Source: Polaribacter ponticola | Lineage (GTDB): Bacteria > Bacteroidota > Bacteroidia > Flavobacteriales > Flavobacteriaceae | Direction of reading: 5' to 3' | DNA: 64,000 nucleotides | Assembly (NCBI RefSeq): GCF_026191475.2 | Contig: NZ_JAOSLC020000003.1 | Location: forward strand, 1,891,001-1,955,000 | Part shown: piece after piece, positions 26,869 to 35,800 of the stretch | Layout of the letters: every line of letters begins with the position of its first letter | Position numbering within the stretch: the first letter of the stretch is position 1 | Position numbers and translations under genes: made by a program | Notes under the pieces: generated by a model | Databases searched by the model: none | What the model saw: the letters and a program-made list of their open reading frames with translations, nothing else | Told to the model about the DNA's origin: nothing

Positions 26869-27822
26869 TTGAATATTAAAAAAATTTTAAAAGTAATACT
26901 ACCTCTCGTTTTGGGAGGTTTTTTAGTTTGGTATTCGCTATCTAGTATTTCTTTAGAAACTCTTGGTAAATACTTTAAAGAAGCAAATTATACGTGGATT
27001 TTTCTTGGGCTTTTCTTCGGTATTTTAAGTCACCTTTCTAGAGCTTATAGATGGAAATTTATGCTAGAACCTTTAGGTTTTAAACCTAAATTTACAAATA
27101 GTGTTTTAGCTGTTTTAGTTGGTTATTTAGTAAACCTAGCCTTACCAAGAGCTGGAGAAATTTCTAGAGCTACTGTTATGGCTAATTATGAGAAAATTCC
27201 GTTCGAAAAAGGCTTTGGAACCATCGTAGCAGAACGTATTGCAGATTTAATAATGATGCTTTGCATTATTGCAATTACTCTTTTTGTTCAATTCGATTTT
27301 ATTTACGATCTGTTAACCAAAAATTTTAATCCTACAAAAATCATTATTGGGTTAACTGTTGTTATTATTGGTTTTTATATTTTAACCTCTTTTGTAAAAA
27401 AAGCAGAATCCGGCATTCTTTTAAAAATAAAAAACTTTGTTGCTGGTCTAATAGAAGGTGTAACAAGCATCTTTAAAATGAAAAATAAATGGGCATTTAT
27501 TTTTCACACCGTTTTTATTTGGGTAATGTATGTGGCTATGTTTTGGGCAACAATACCTGCAATTGAAGGCTTAGATGTTCCTTTTGGTGGAATTTTAATC
27601 GGTTTTATTGCTGGCGGATTTTCTATTGCAGCCACAAATGGCGGTATTGGTTTATACCCAATTGCTGTTGCTGGTGCATTAGCTCTTTTTGATATTCCTA
27701 CAGAACCTGCAACCGCTTTTGGTTGGATTATGTGGACAGCCCAAACTGCAATGATTATTGTTTTTGGAGGACTTGCTTTTTTAATTTTACCACTTTACAA
27801 TAACAAAAAAAACATTCAATAG
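26869..27822 (+). CDS. Lysylphosphatidylglycerol synthase TM / UPF0104 family protein
   Basis: A 317-aa polytopic membrane protein with about eight helices. Family signatures: HLSRAYRWKFMLEPLGFKP, GYLVNLALPRAGEISRA near residue 95, VAERIADLIMML, and AATNGGIGLYPIAVAGAL in the C-terminal third. It corresponds to the membrane (flippase-like) part of MprF without the synthetase domain. I recognise it as the usual neighbour of panD in flavobacteria. The start chosen is TTG at 26869, 2 bp after the panD stop, implying translational coupling. Confidence 0.8.
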   Translation: MNIKKILKVILPLVLGGFLVWYSLSSISLETLGKYFKEANYTWIFLGLFFGILSHLSRAYRWKFMLEPLGFKPKFTNSVLAVLVGYLVNLALPRAGEISRATVMANYEKIPFEKGFGTIVAERIADLIMMLCIIAITLFVQFDFIYDLLTKNFNPTKIIIGLTVVIIGFYILTSFVKKAESGILLKIKNFVAGLIEGVTSIFKMKNKWAFIFHTVFIWVMYVAMFWATIPAIEGLDVPFGGILIGFIAGGFSIAATNGGIGLYPIAVAGALALFDIPTEPATAFGWIMWTAQTAMIIVFGGLAFLILPLYNNKKNIQ

Positions 27823-27857
27823 TATTCTAATTAATTCTTATAATCTTTAAAACTAAG

Positions 27858-28460
27858 ATGAAAGGTTATAATGAAAAAAAGAAAAATTTAAGCAAGAGTT
27901 TAAAAAGACAAGCAAGAATTTCTAGATATATTATTTACAAAGAAACTCAAATTGATTTTAAGGAACAATTCTGGTCTTTTATTGGTGCTTTTTTCGGAAT
28001 CGGGATCATATCTTTTATCCAATCTTTTTACTTTACAAAATTCGAAAATATCTTTTTAATTGGTTCTTTTGGGGCATCTAGTGTATTAATTTTTGGCGCA
28101 ATACAAAGTCCATTAGCGCAACCAAGAAATTTTATTGGTGGGCAATTAATTTCTGCTTTTATTGGTGTTAGTATTTTAAAATTTATGCCAGATATTATTT
28201 GGATTAATGCACCACTTGCAGTAGCTATATCAATTATTGCTATGCAAATTACAAAAACACTACATCCTACAGGAGGAGCAACTGCCTTAATTGCTATTAT
28301 TGGAACAGAAAAAATTAAAGCTTTAGGTTACTTTTATATTATTTCACCTGTTTTATCAGGTAGTTTAATTTTAATACTTATTGCATTGATTTTCAACAAC
28401 ATAACAACTCACAGAAAATACCCAACCAATAATAAATTAACAAGAATATTTAAATTTTAG
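27858..28460 (+). CDS. HPP family membrane protein
   Basis: A 200-aa protein with a charged cytoplasmic N-terminus (about 40 residues) and four to five membrane helices. HPP-family signatures: GSFGASSVLIFGA (69-81), PLAQPRN (85-91), GGQLISA and the name-giving HPTGGAT (136-142). The family is linked to nitrite transport in chloroplasts and some cyanobacteria; the substrate here is not known. Separate from the upstream UPF0104 gene by 35 bp, possibly in the same transcript. Confidence 0.85.
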   Translation: MKGYNEKKKNLSKSLKRQARISRYIIYKETQIDFKEQFWSFIGAFFGIGIISFIQSFYFTKFENIFLIGSFGASSVLIFGAIQSPLAQPRNFIGGQLISAFIGVSILKFMPDIIWINAPLAVAISIIAMQITKTLHPTGGATALIAIIGTEKIKALGYFYIISPVLSGSLILILIALIFNNITTHRKYPTNNKLTRIFKF

Positions 28461-28477
28461 TTTATTTTGGATATTTC

Positions 28478-28503
28478 TTTAGCTTGAATACATTCAGGCT
28501 AAA
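28478..28503. terminator. Hairpin downstream of the HPP gene (weak terminator candidate)
   Basis: TTTAGCTTGAA, loop TACA, TTCAGGCTAAA: an 11-bp stem with one G-U pair, 18 bp after the HPP stop. No T tract follows, so it may be an mRNA 3'-end structure instead of an intrinsic terminator. Confidence 0.4.
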
Positions 28504-28661
28504 GTTGCACTTTACATTATATCTTTTTTCGTTCCTCAAAAAGGATGTCATTACAATCGCTAACAAAATTACTTGCTAGTTTTGGTAAAATTACTAATAC
28601 TATTTCAAGTTCTAATATCAACTTTACTTTGTAACTTTACTCTTTTAAACAATGTATTCAA

Positions 28662-30023
28662 ATGGCTAAAACCAAAACAACTTTTTTCTGTCAGAATTGT
28701 GGAACTCAACATGCAAAATGGGTTGGGCAATGTGGCGCTTGTAAAGAATGGAATACCATTGTAGAAGAAGTTATTCAAAAAGAAGAAAAAAGAGTTTGGA
28801 AACAATCTACAACTGCAAAACAAACCATAAATAAACCACTAAAAATTGCAGATATTCAACTAAATCCAGAAGAAAGAGTTGTTACTAATAACAACGAATT
28901 AGACACCGTTTTAGGTGGTGGCTTAGTAAAAGGTTCTGTAACTCTTTTAGGTGGAGAACCCGGTATTGGTAAATCTACTTTATTATTGCAAGTTGCTTTA
29001 AATATCAGTCAGAAAGTGCTGTATGTTTCTGGTGAAGAAAGTCAATCTCAAATAAAAATGAGAGCAGAAAGGTTAGAAGCTAATAACTCTAATTGTTTAA
29101 TTCTTACGGAAACAAGCACACAACAAATCTTTAAAAACATTGAAGAAACGAAACCAGAAGTTTTAGTTATAGATTCTATACAAACTTTACACACAAGCTC
29201 AATAGAAGCTTCTCCTGGAAGCATTTCGCAAATACGAGAAACCTCTGCAGAATTGATAAAATTTGCCAAAGAAACTGCAACTCCTGTTTTATTAATAGGT
29301 CATATTAACAAAGAAGGAAACATTGCTGGACCAAAAATTTTAGAACATATGGTAGATGTTGTTTTGCAGTTTGAAGGAGACAGAAATCATACCTATAGAA
29401 TTTTAAGAAGTCAAAAAAACAGATTTGGTTCTACATCAGAATTAGGAATTTATGAAATGTTGTCTAATGGGTTAAGAGAAATTTCAAATCCGTCAGAAAT
29501 TTTAATTTCTAAAAAAGATTCCGACTTAAGTGGAACCGCAATTGCATCTACTTTAGAAGGTATAAGACCTTTAATGATAGAAATACAAGCCTTAGTTTCA
29601 ACTGCAGTTTACGGAACTCCACAACGCTCTACAACTGGTTATAACTTAAAAAGATTAAATATGATTTTAGCTGTTCTAGAAAAGAGAGCTGGCTTTAAAT
29701 TAGGTGCAAAAGACGTTTTTTTAAATATTACAGGCGGTATAAATGTAGATGATCCTGCAATTGATTTAGCGGTTGTTGCTGCCATTTTATCTTCTAACCA
29801 AGATATAGCTATCAATCCTAATGTTTGTTTTGCTGCAGAAGTTGGTTTAGCAGGAGAAATAAGACCTGTTTCTAAAATAGATCAACGTATTTTAGAAGCA
29901 GAAAAATTGGGTTATAAAACTATTGTAACCTCAAAATACAATAAAATCTCCTCTAAAAATCATGGAATAAGGTTGGTTTTAGTTGGTAAAATTGAAGAAG
30001 CTTTTGCTACTTTGTTTGCTTAG
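28662..30023 (+). CDS. radA: DNA repair protein RadA (Sms)
   Basis: A 453-aa RecA-like ATPase that helps branch migration and processing of recombination intermediates. C4 zinc finger with Cys10, 13, 24 and 27 (CQNCG ... CGAC); Walker A GGEPGIGKST (97-106); Walker B region VLVIDSIQTL; the RadA-specific KNRFG motif (SQKNRFGSTSELGIYEM); C-terminal Lon-like domain (GGINVDDPAIDLAVVAAI, AEVGLAGEIRPV). Full length. The promoter is probably within the 200 bp upstream; near-consensus TTACTTTG at about 28624-28631. Confidence 0.96.
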   Translation: MAKTKTTFFCQNCGTQHAKWVGQCGACKEWNTIVEEVIQKEEKRVWKQSTTAKQTINKPLKIADIQLNPEERVVTNNNELDTVLGGGLVKGSVTLLGGEPGIGKSTLLLQVALNISQKVLYVSGEESQSQIKMRAERLEANNSNCLILTETSTQQIFKNIEETKPEVLVIDSIQTLHTSSIEASPGSISQIRETSAELIKFAKETATPVLLIGHINKEGNIAGPKILEHMVDVVLQFEGDRNHTYRILRSQKNRFGSTSELGIYEMLSNGLREISNPSEILISKKDSDLSGTAIASTLEGIRPLMIEIQALVSTAVYGTPQRSTTGYNLKRLNMILAVLEKRAGFKLGAKDVFLNITGGINVDDPAIDLAVVAAILSSNQDIAINPNVCFAAEVGLAGEIRPVSKIDQRILEAEKLGYKTIVTSKYNKISSKNHGIRLVLVGKIEEAFATLFA

Positions 30024-30173
30024 AATTTCTTGACCTAAAAAAGTATTACTACCTAAAACTAATTCTTTTTATATGTTGGAGCAAAACTGTTTGTAAATAA
30101 AAACAAGAGTTTTTTTAACTAGCTAAAAAACTTATTTAAAATATTTTTTAAGACCAACACACTTTTAAACCAA

Positions 30174-30201
30174 AAAAACCAAACATAAATGCTTGGTTTT
30201 T
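30174..30201 (-). terminator. Terminator of hemD
   Basis: On the minus strand AAAAACCAAGCAT pairs with ATGTTTGGTTTTT (13 bp, one G-U pair, short loop), followed by T. Positioned 27 bp after the hemD stop. The preceding 150 bp after radA show nothing else of note. Confidence 0.7.
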
Positions 30202-30227
30202 ATCAATTTTATAAAAAAATAAGATTA

Positions 30228-30974
30228 TTATTTCTTATTTACTACTTTAATATATTTTTCTAACGCCATAGTCATAGACGGAGTTTCTGGTGCTGGCGCC
30301 ATAATATCGCACTTAAAACCAGCTTCTGTAACAGCTTTTACAGTAGAGTTACCAAATGCAGCAATACGAGTATCATTTTGTTTAAAATCTGGGAAATTAT
30401 GTAACAATGACTCAATTCCTGAAGGACTAAAGAAAACTAAAACATCATAAAACACATCTTCTAAATCAGACAAATCGCTTACAACAGTTCTATAAAGATC
30501 TAACCTTGTCCATTTTACACCTAGTTTATCTAACTCATCTGGAATTAATGGCTTTAATTTATCTGAAGATGGTAATAAAAAATTCTCAGTTTTATGTTTC
30601 TTAATTAGCTTAACTAAGTCTGGAAAAGTTCTATTACCAACATAAATTTTACGTTTTCTATACACCACATATTTTTGCAAATAGTAAGCAACCGCTTCAG
30701 ATTGGCAGAAGTACTTCATACTATCTGGCACTTTAAAACGCATCTCTTCTGCAACTCTAAAGAAATGATCTACTGCATTTCTACTTGTTAAGATAATAGC
30801 AGAAAAACTTGATAAATCTATCTTTTGAGCTCTTATTTCTTTTACAGAAATACCTTCTACATGAATAAAAGATCTAAAATCTATTTTAACTTTTTGCTTA
30901 TCCGACAAATCAAAGTAAGGAGACGTTTCTGTCTTTGGTGCAGGTTGTGATACTAAAATCGTTTTCACTTTCAT
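30228..30974 (-). CDS. hemD: Uroporphyrinogen-III synthase
   Basis: A 248-aa enzyme closing hydroxymethylbilane to uroporphyrinogen III in haem synthesis. The family is poorly conserved; seen here are TILVSQPAPKTETSPYFDL, IILTSRNAVDHFFRVAE, the central VGNRTFPDLVKLI, YRTVVSDLSDL, VLVFFSPSGIESLL and IAAFGNSTVKAVTEAGF. Length is normal. It lies 17 bp downstream of the DUF4271 gene, an arrangement I recognise from flavobacteria, and the two are probably co-transcribed. Confidence 0.85.
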   Translation of the reverse strand: MKVKTILVSQPAPKTETSPYFDLSDKQKVKIDFRSFIHVEGISVKEIRAQKIDLSSFSAIILTSRNAVDHFFRVAEEMRFKVPDSMKYFCQSEAVAYYLQKYVVYRKRKIYVGNRTFPDLVKLIKKHKTENFLLPSSDKLKPLIPDELDKLGVKWTRLDLYRTVVSDLSDLEDVFYDVLVFFSPSGIESLLHNFPDFKQNDTRIAAFGNSTVKAVTEAGFKCDIMAPAPETPSMTMALEKYIKVVNKK

Positions 30975-30991
30975 ACGCTTTCTTTTTGTAA

Positions 30992-31632
30992 TTAAAACAT
31001 CAATTTAAACAGTATAAATAGCGGGGCTATTTCAAAGGCGCAAAAGTACAATATAAAATAAAACAACTTGCTAAAAATCAGCTTTTTGTTTATTACAACT
31101 ACTAATACGAACCTAAGTACTAGTAAAAAAGCAGAAAAACTCAATAATAAAGTTTGTTTAAAATTTCCATATTCACACAAAATCATTGCTATATATAGTA
31201 AAAATGAAATTACATACAGGTAATTATACTTAGATTTTATAAAAAAATCAATTTCCTTTTTAATCAAAAAAAGTATAGAAAATAGGTGCTCTAAAGTTCT
31301 TTTAATCAAAAAAAATGTAGATAAAACTAAAAAAATAGAGAAAAACAAGGAAAAACGCTCTACACTAAGAGATAATTTATAAATATTAAATTTAAAAACG
31401 ATAAGTGATAGAATTAATAAAGTAAATAGAAAAAGAACTATTTGGAAAACATCTAAAAATCCGGTTTTTTCATCAGAATCAGATTCAATCAAATTGACAT
31501 TAAACAGGCTAAAAAAATTCTTTTTAGTCTTTTAGAATCTATAGCTTTTAACAATACAACACCAACAAACATTATCATTGTTAGGATAGTAATCCAATTA
31601 TTAGAATAGGCTATTTTTTCTAGTGCTTGCAA
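30992..31632 (-). CDS. DUF4271 family membrane protein (one apparent frameshift)
   Basis: As written an open frame of 166 aa begins at 31492, but the conserved N-terminus continues upstream in another frame: from a TTG at 31632 one reads LQALEKIAYSNNWITILTMI (first residue as Met), matching the usual start of DUF4271 proteins. Adding one A to the A7 run at 31511-31517 joins the parts into about 213 aa. The protein has about six transmembrane helices, with a conserved CEYGNFKQTLLLSFSAFLL segment. Function unknown. Upstream partner of hemD. Confidence 0.7.
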
Positions 31633-31715
31633 GTTATTTTCAATTATTAAGATTAACACAAAATTAGTAATTAAATAATGTATATTTGTTTTCTTACATA
31701 CTTAATTATCTATTA

Positions 31716-32437
31716 ATGTCAGATACATTAGTTATCATCCCAACATATAACGAAAAAGAAAACATTGAAGCTATAATTAGAGCCACATTCAATCAGAAAA
31801 AAGTATTCCATATTTTAATTGTAGATGATAATTCTCCCGATGGAACTTCTAATATTGTAAACGCCTTAATTAACGAATTCCCTAACCAACTTTTTTAGAA
31901 AAAAGATTAGGTAAAAACGGACTAGGAACTGCCTACATTCATGGTTTTAAATGGGCTATAGAAAAAAAGTACGACTATATTATAGAAATGGATGCAGATT
32001 TCTCTCACAATCCTAATGATTTAATTCGTTTATACAATGCTTGCCATATAGAAAAGGCAGATTTTTCTGTAGGATCTAGGTATGTAAACAAAAAAGTTAA
32101 TGTAGTTAATTGGGATATGAAACGTTTGTTACTCTCATATTTTGCTTCAAAATATGTTCGTTTAGTTACCAGAATTCCAATGTTTGATACTACTGCTGGT
32201 TTTGTTTGTTGGAAGAGAAACGTATTAGAAACTATAAATATTGATAAAATTAAATTTGTTGGTTATGCATTTCAGATAGAAATGAAATTTAAAGCATGGA
32301 AACATAAATTTAAAGTAAAAGAAGTTTCCGTTATTTTTACTGATAGAACATTAGGGACTTCTAAAATGAGTGGAAACATTGTTTATGAAGCACTTTTTGG
32401 AGTAATAAAAATGCGTTTAAAAGGATTACCAAAATAA
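31716..32437 (+). pseudogene. Polyprenol-phosphate mannosyltransferase-like GT2, one frameshift as written
   Basis: Reconstructed 240 aa, normal for dolichol/polyprenol monophosphomannose synthases. N-terminus LVIIPTYNEKENIE, nucleotide-binding ILIVDDNSPDGTS, then after the break LGKNGLGTAYIHGFKWA, the metal site EMDADFSHNP and SVGSRYV. The break is at T31891-31896 (one extra T restores LFLEKRLG). The start ATG 31716 is 28 bp after TATATTTG (31681-31688). The enzyme would transfer a sugar from GDP-sugar to a polyprenol carrier at the membrane for surface glycan or protein glycosylation. First gene of a plus-strand run with GNAT, dihydroorotase and DUF4296. Confidence 0.85.
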
Positions 32438-32441
32438 GACT

Positions 32442-32906
32442 ATGAACGAATCTATTTTAATTAGAAAAGCTAATTTAGATGATATAAAAACCCTATTAGA
32501 TTTTGAACAAGGTGTTATAATCGCAGAAAAACCTTTAGACCCTTTTCTAAGTAAAGATAAAATATTTTATTACAATATACCAGAATTAATTGTTTCTGAA
32601 AATGCTAATTTATTAGTTGCTGTTTCAAATAACGAGCTTGTAGCCTCTGGTTATTTAAGAATAGAAAACTCAAAGCAATATCATAAAAACCCACAACATG
32701 GTTACATTGGTTTTATGTTTGTAAAACCTTCTTTTAGAGGTAAAAGAATTAGTACTTTAATTTTAAATTCTTTAAAAGATTGGGCAAAAGAAAAAAATCT
32801 AAAAGAACTAAGGTTAGATGTTTATAGTAATAATGATGGAGCAGTAAAGGCTTATGAACGTTTTGGATTTACCAAAAGTTTAGTAAACATGAGAATGGAT
32901 ATTTAA
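32442..32906 (+). CDS. GNAT family N-acetyltransferase
   Basis: A 154-aa acetyltransferase. Motif A region GYIGFMFVKPSFRGKRISTL with the acetyl-CoA loop RGKRIS, then LNSLKDWAKEKNLKELRLDV and the C-terminal NDGAVKAYERFGFTKSLV typical of the fold. The substrate is not predictable. It starts 5 bp after the GT2 gene and precedes the dihydroorotase gene by 58 bp. Complete by length. Confidence 0.85.
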   Translation: MNESILIRKANLDDIKTLLDFEQGVIIAEKPLDPFLSKDKIFYYNIPELIVSENANLLVAVSNNELVASGYLRIENSKQYHKNPQHGYIGFMFVKPSFRGKRISTLILNSLKDWAKEKNLKELRLDVYSNNDGAVKAYERFGFTKSLVNMRMDI

Positions 32907-32964
32907 AAAATTAACAATTTTTAGTTAAAATAAAAAACCTAGGCGAGTTTTAAAAAATTATAAA

Positions 32965-34305
32965 ATGACAAAATCAACTTTAATAAAAAACGCAAAAATC
33001 GTAAATGAAAACACTACTTTTTTAGGTGATGTTCTTATTGAAAACGAAATTATAAAAGAAATTGCTACAAAAATAAAAGCAACAGAAAATGTTGAAATTA
33101 TAGATGCAGAAGGCAAAACTTTAATTCCTGGTTTTATAGATGATCAAGTACATTTTAGAGAACCTGGTTTAACACACAAAGCAAATATTGCTACAGAAAG
33201 TAGAGCTGCAGTTGCTGGCGGAATTACTACTTTTATAGAAATGCCAAACACAGTACCACAAGCTACAACACAAGATTTATTGGAAGATAAATTTAATATT
33301 GCTGCAAACGATTCTTACGCAAACTATTCTTTTATGTTTGGTGGTACAAACGATAATTTAGAAGAATTATTAAAAACAGATCCTAAAAAAGTTGCGGGTA
33401 TAAAATTATTTTTAGGTTCTTCTACAGGTAATATGTTGGTGGATAATGAAGCTGTTTTAGAAAAGATTTTTTCATCAACAAAAATGATTATTTCTGTACA
33501 TTGTGAAGATGAAGCAACTATCAGAAAAAATACAGCTGAATTTAAAGAAAAATATGGCGATGATATTCCGATAAAATACCATCCAATTATTAGAAGTGAA
33601 GAAGCTTGTTATTTATCGTCTTCTAAAGCAATTGAATTGGCTAAGAAAACGGGTGCAAGATTGCACATCTTTCATTTATCTACAGCAAAAGAAACAGAAT
33701 TATTTAGAAATGACATTCCGTTAGAAGAAAAACAAATTACTGCAGAAGTTTGTATTCATCATTTATGGTTTTCTGATAAAGACTATGCAGAAAAAGGAAC
33801 TCATATAAAATGGAATCCTGCAGTAAAAACAGAAGCAGATAGACAAGGTTTATGGGAAGCTTTGTTAGATGATAGAATTGATGTTTTAGCAACAGATCAT
33901 GCTCCTCACACTTTAGAAGAAAAAACAAATGTGTATACAAAAGCGCCAAGTGGTGGGCCTTTAGTACAACATGCTGTTACTGCTATTTTAGAAAAAGTAA
34001 AAGAAGGTGTAATTTCTATTGAAAAAGCAGTAGAAAAAATGAGCCATAATCCTGCTAAATTATTTCAGATAGAAAAACGTGGTTTTATAAAAGAAGGTTA
34101 TTATGCAGATTTGGTTTTAATTGATACTAACAAATCTCAAACAGTTTCTAAAGACAATATTTTATACAAATGTGGATGGTCTCCTTTTGAAGGCTCTACT
34201 TTTTCATCGACAATTACACATACGTTCGTAAATGGAAATTTAATTTATAATAATGGTGTTTTTAATGATAATATTAAAGGAAAACGTTTGACTTTTAATC
34301 GTTAA
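32965..34305 (+). CDS. pyrC: Dihydroorotase (class I, Bacteroidetes type)
   Basis: A 446-aa amidohydrolase of pyrimidine synthesis (carbamoyl-aspartate to dihydroorotate). The metal region reads IDDQVHFREPG (Gln61, His63), where most family members have HxH; then IEMPNTVPQ, KLFLGSSTG with the likely carboxylated Lys, SVHCEDE, ARLHIFHLST, and ATDHAPHTLEEK with the catalytic Asp. From memory, the DDQVHFREPG form is usual in Bacteroidetes, so the replaced His is not a mutation of this strain. Full length. Followed after 1 bp by the DUF4296 gene. The symbol could also be given as pyrC-like; allantoinase/hydantoinase is less likely. Confidence 0.85.
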   Translation: MTKSTLIKNAKIVNENTTFLGDVLIENEIIKEIATKIKATENVEIIDAEGKTLIPGFIDDQVHFREPGLTHKANIATESRAAVAGGITTFIEMPNTVPQATTQDLLEDKFNIAANDSYANYSFMFGGTNDNLEELLKTDPKKVAGIKLFLGSSTGNMLVDNEAVLEKIFSSTKMIISVHCEDEATIRKNTAEFKEKYGDDIPIKYHPIIRSEEACYLSSSKAIELAKKTGARLHIFHLSTAKETELFRNDIPLEEKQITAEVCIHHLWFSDKDYAEKGTHIKWNPAVKTEADRQGLWEALLDDRIDVLATDHAPHTLEEKTNVYTKAPSGGPLVQHAVTAILEKVKEGVISIEKAVEKMSHNPAKLFQIEKRGFIKEGYYADLVLIDTNKSQTVSKDNILYKCGWSPFEGSTFSSTITHTFVNGNLIYNNGVFNDNIKGKRLTFNR

Positions 34306-34306
34306 T

Positions 34307-34747
34307 ATGAAAAAAATAAGCTTTTTACTTTTTTTAACTTTCTTAATTTCTTGTACTAGTAATACTATTTTAAAAGAGCCAGAAGATCTAATTCCTAAAG
34401 ATACTATGAGTCTTTTAATTCAAGAAATGATGATTGCAACTTCTTCTAAATATGTAAAAAACAAAAACTTACAAAAGAAAATTAATTATATGCCTTTTGT
34501 TTTTGATAGATTTAGAATTGATAGCACAAGGTTTCAAGTTTCTAACTTGTATTATATGTCTAAAATAGATGTTTATCAAGAGGTTTTTGAAGATGCTAAA
34601 GGTAATTTAGAAAAACAAAAAGAATTCTATGATCGTGAAAAAAATAAATTAGACTCAATAAATAGAGATTCCGTTAAAAAAAATAAATTATTAAATGAAA
34701 GGTTAATAAAAGCTAAAAAAGACTCTTTAGAAAAAGCTAAAATTTAG
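34307..34747 (+). CDS. DUF4296 family lipoprotein
   Basis: A 146-aa lipoprotein with lipobox FLISC (Cys16). The DUF4296 region has PEDLIPKDTMSLLIQEMM near the N-terminus and RFQVSNLYYMSKIDVYQEVF in the middle. The C-terminal third is a highly charged coiled coil rich in K and D. Function unknown. It starts 1 bp after the dihydroorotase stop and overlaps the convergent epimerase gene by 11 bp. Confidence 0.85.
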   Translation: MKKISFLLFLTFLISCTSNTILKEPEDLIPKDTMSLLIQEMMIATSSKYVKNKNLQKKINYMPFVFDRFRIDSTRFQVSNLYYMSKIDVYQEVFEDAKGNLEKQKEFYDREKNKLDSINRDSVKKNKLLNERLIKAKKDSLEKAKI

Positions 34748-35738
34748 AGTAATTAATAGCTGTTCTTTTTATAGATTTATCTATACCTTCAAATTCAAAA
34801 TTAAGAGTTTTCTTAATTTTTTCTGAAGAATATTTAGAAATTGAATGTGCAGATTTTGCAGAATATTTACTTAACAAAGGTTCTTTTCTCGTAATAAAAG
34901 AAAGTAAACTAGCAATACGCCAAAAGATAGCAGTTTGCCAAGGTTTTATTTTTATTGAAGGTCTATTTTTTCCAAAAGCATCTGCTATTAAAAAGAAAAT
35001 TTCTTTGAAACTTTTATTTTCTGATATTAAAATAAAACGTTCATTTTTCACATTAGAATTCATCAATAAAATCATTGGTTTTACAACATCTTGCACAGAT
35101 ACAAAACCTGTAATCCCTTCTGTAAAAAATTTAAAACCATTGTAAACTTGGGTAAATAGTTTTCCTGATCCTGAATTCCAAAAACCACTTCCAAAAATAA
35201 CACCTGGGTTTACTATAACTACATCAACTCCTTCTTGGCTTGCTCTCCAAACTTCCATTTCTGCCCCAAATTTTGTAATCGAATATCCACTGTTATCAAG
35301 TTCTTTATTCCATTCATCTTCTTCTGTAATAATGTTGTTCTTTAAAGAATCGCCAACAGCAGCAATAGAACTCACAAAACACAATTTATCAACTTTAGCA
35401 TCTACACAAAGATTTACAATAATTGCGGTTCCATGAATATTAACTTTTCGCATTTCTCTATAATCTTTAGGATCAAAAGAAATAAACGCTGCACAATGGT
35501 ATACTTTCTTCACTTTAATAAAAGCAGGAATCATGGTAGTAACATCTGTAATATCTGCCTTAAACCATTCTATTTTATTAAATAAAGATGTGTTTGAAGT
35601 ATAAAAAGAAAAGACTTTTTTTACACTTTCTAAAGATGATTCTGATCTATAAACAGCTCTAATTACATCATTTTCTAAACTTAAATGATACAATAAATGC
35701 GAACCGACTAAACCTGTGCCTCCAGTAACTAAAATCAT
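34737..35738 (-). CDS. NAD-dependent epimerase/dehydratase (extended SDR)
   Basis: A 333-aa protein with N-terminal NAD(P) motif VTGGTGLVGSHLL, VYHCAAFISFDP, the Ser-Tyr-x3-Lys active site (CFVSSIAAVGDS; GYSITKFGAE) and VIVNPGVIFGSGFW. It resembles dihydroflavonol reductase/3-beta-HSD-like extended SDRs; the substrate is unknown. Divergent from tyrS across about 60 bp. The C-terminal stop overlaps the DUF4296 gene on the other strand. Confidence 0.85.
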   Translation of the reverse strand: MILVTGGTGLVGSHLLYHLSLENDVIRAVYRSESSLESVKKVFSFYTSNTSLFNKIEWFKADITDVTTMIPAFIKVKKVYHCAAFISFDPKDYREMRKVNIHGTAIIVNLCVDAKVDKLCFVSSIAAVGDSLKNNIITEEDEWNKELDNSGYSITKFGAEMEVWRASQEGVDVVIVNPGVIFGSGFWNSGSGKLFTQVYNGFKFFTEGITGFVSVQDVVKPMILLMNSNVKNERFILISENKSFKEIFFLIADAFGKNRPSIKIKPWQTAIFWRIASLLSFITRKEPLLSKYSAKSAHSISKYSSEKIKKTLNFEFEGIDKSIKRTAINYSKF

Positions 35739-35800
35739 AGTACGAATTTAGTATATTTTGGTTGATAAAGGTATATTTGCCAACTGATAAATTGATTACA

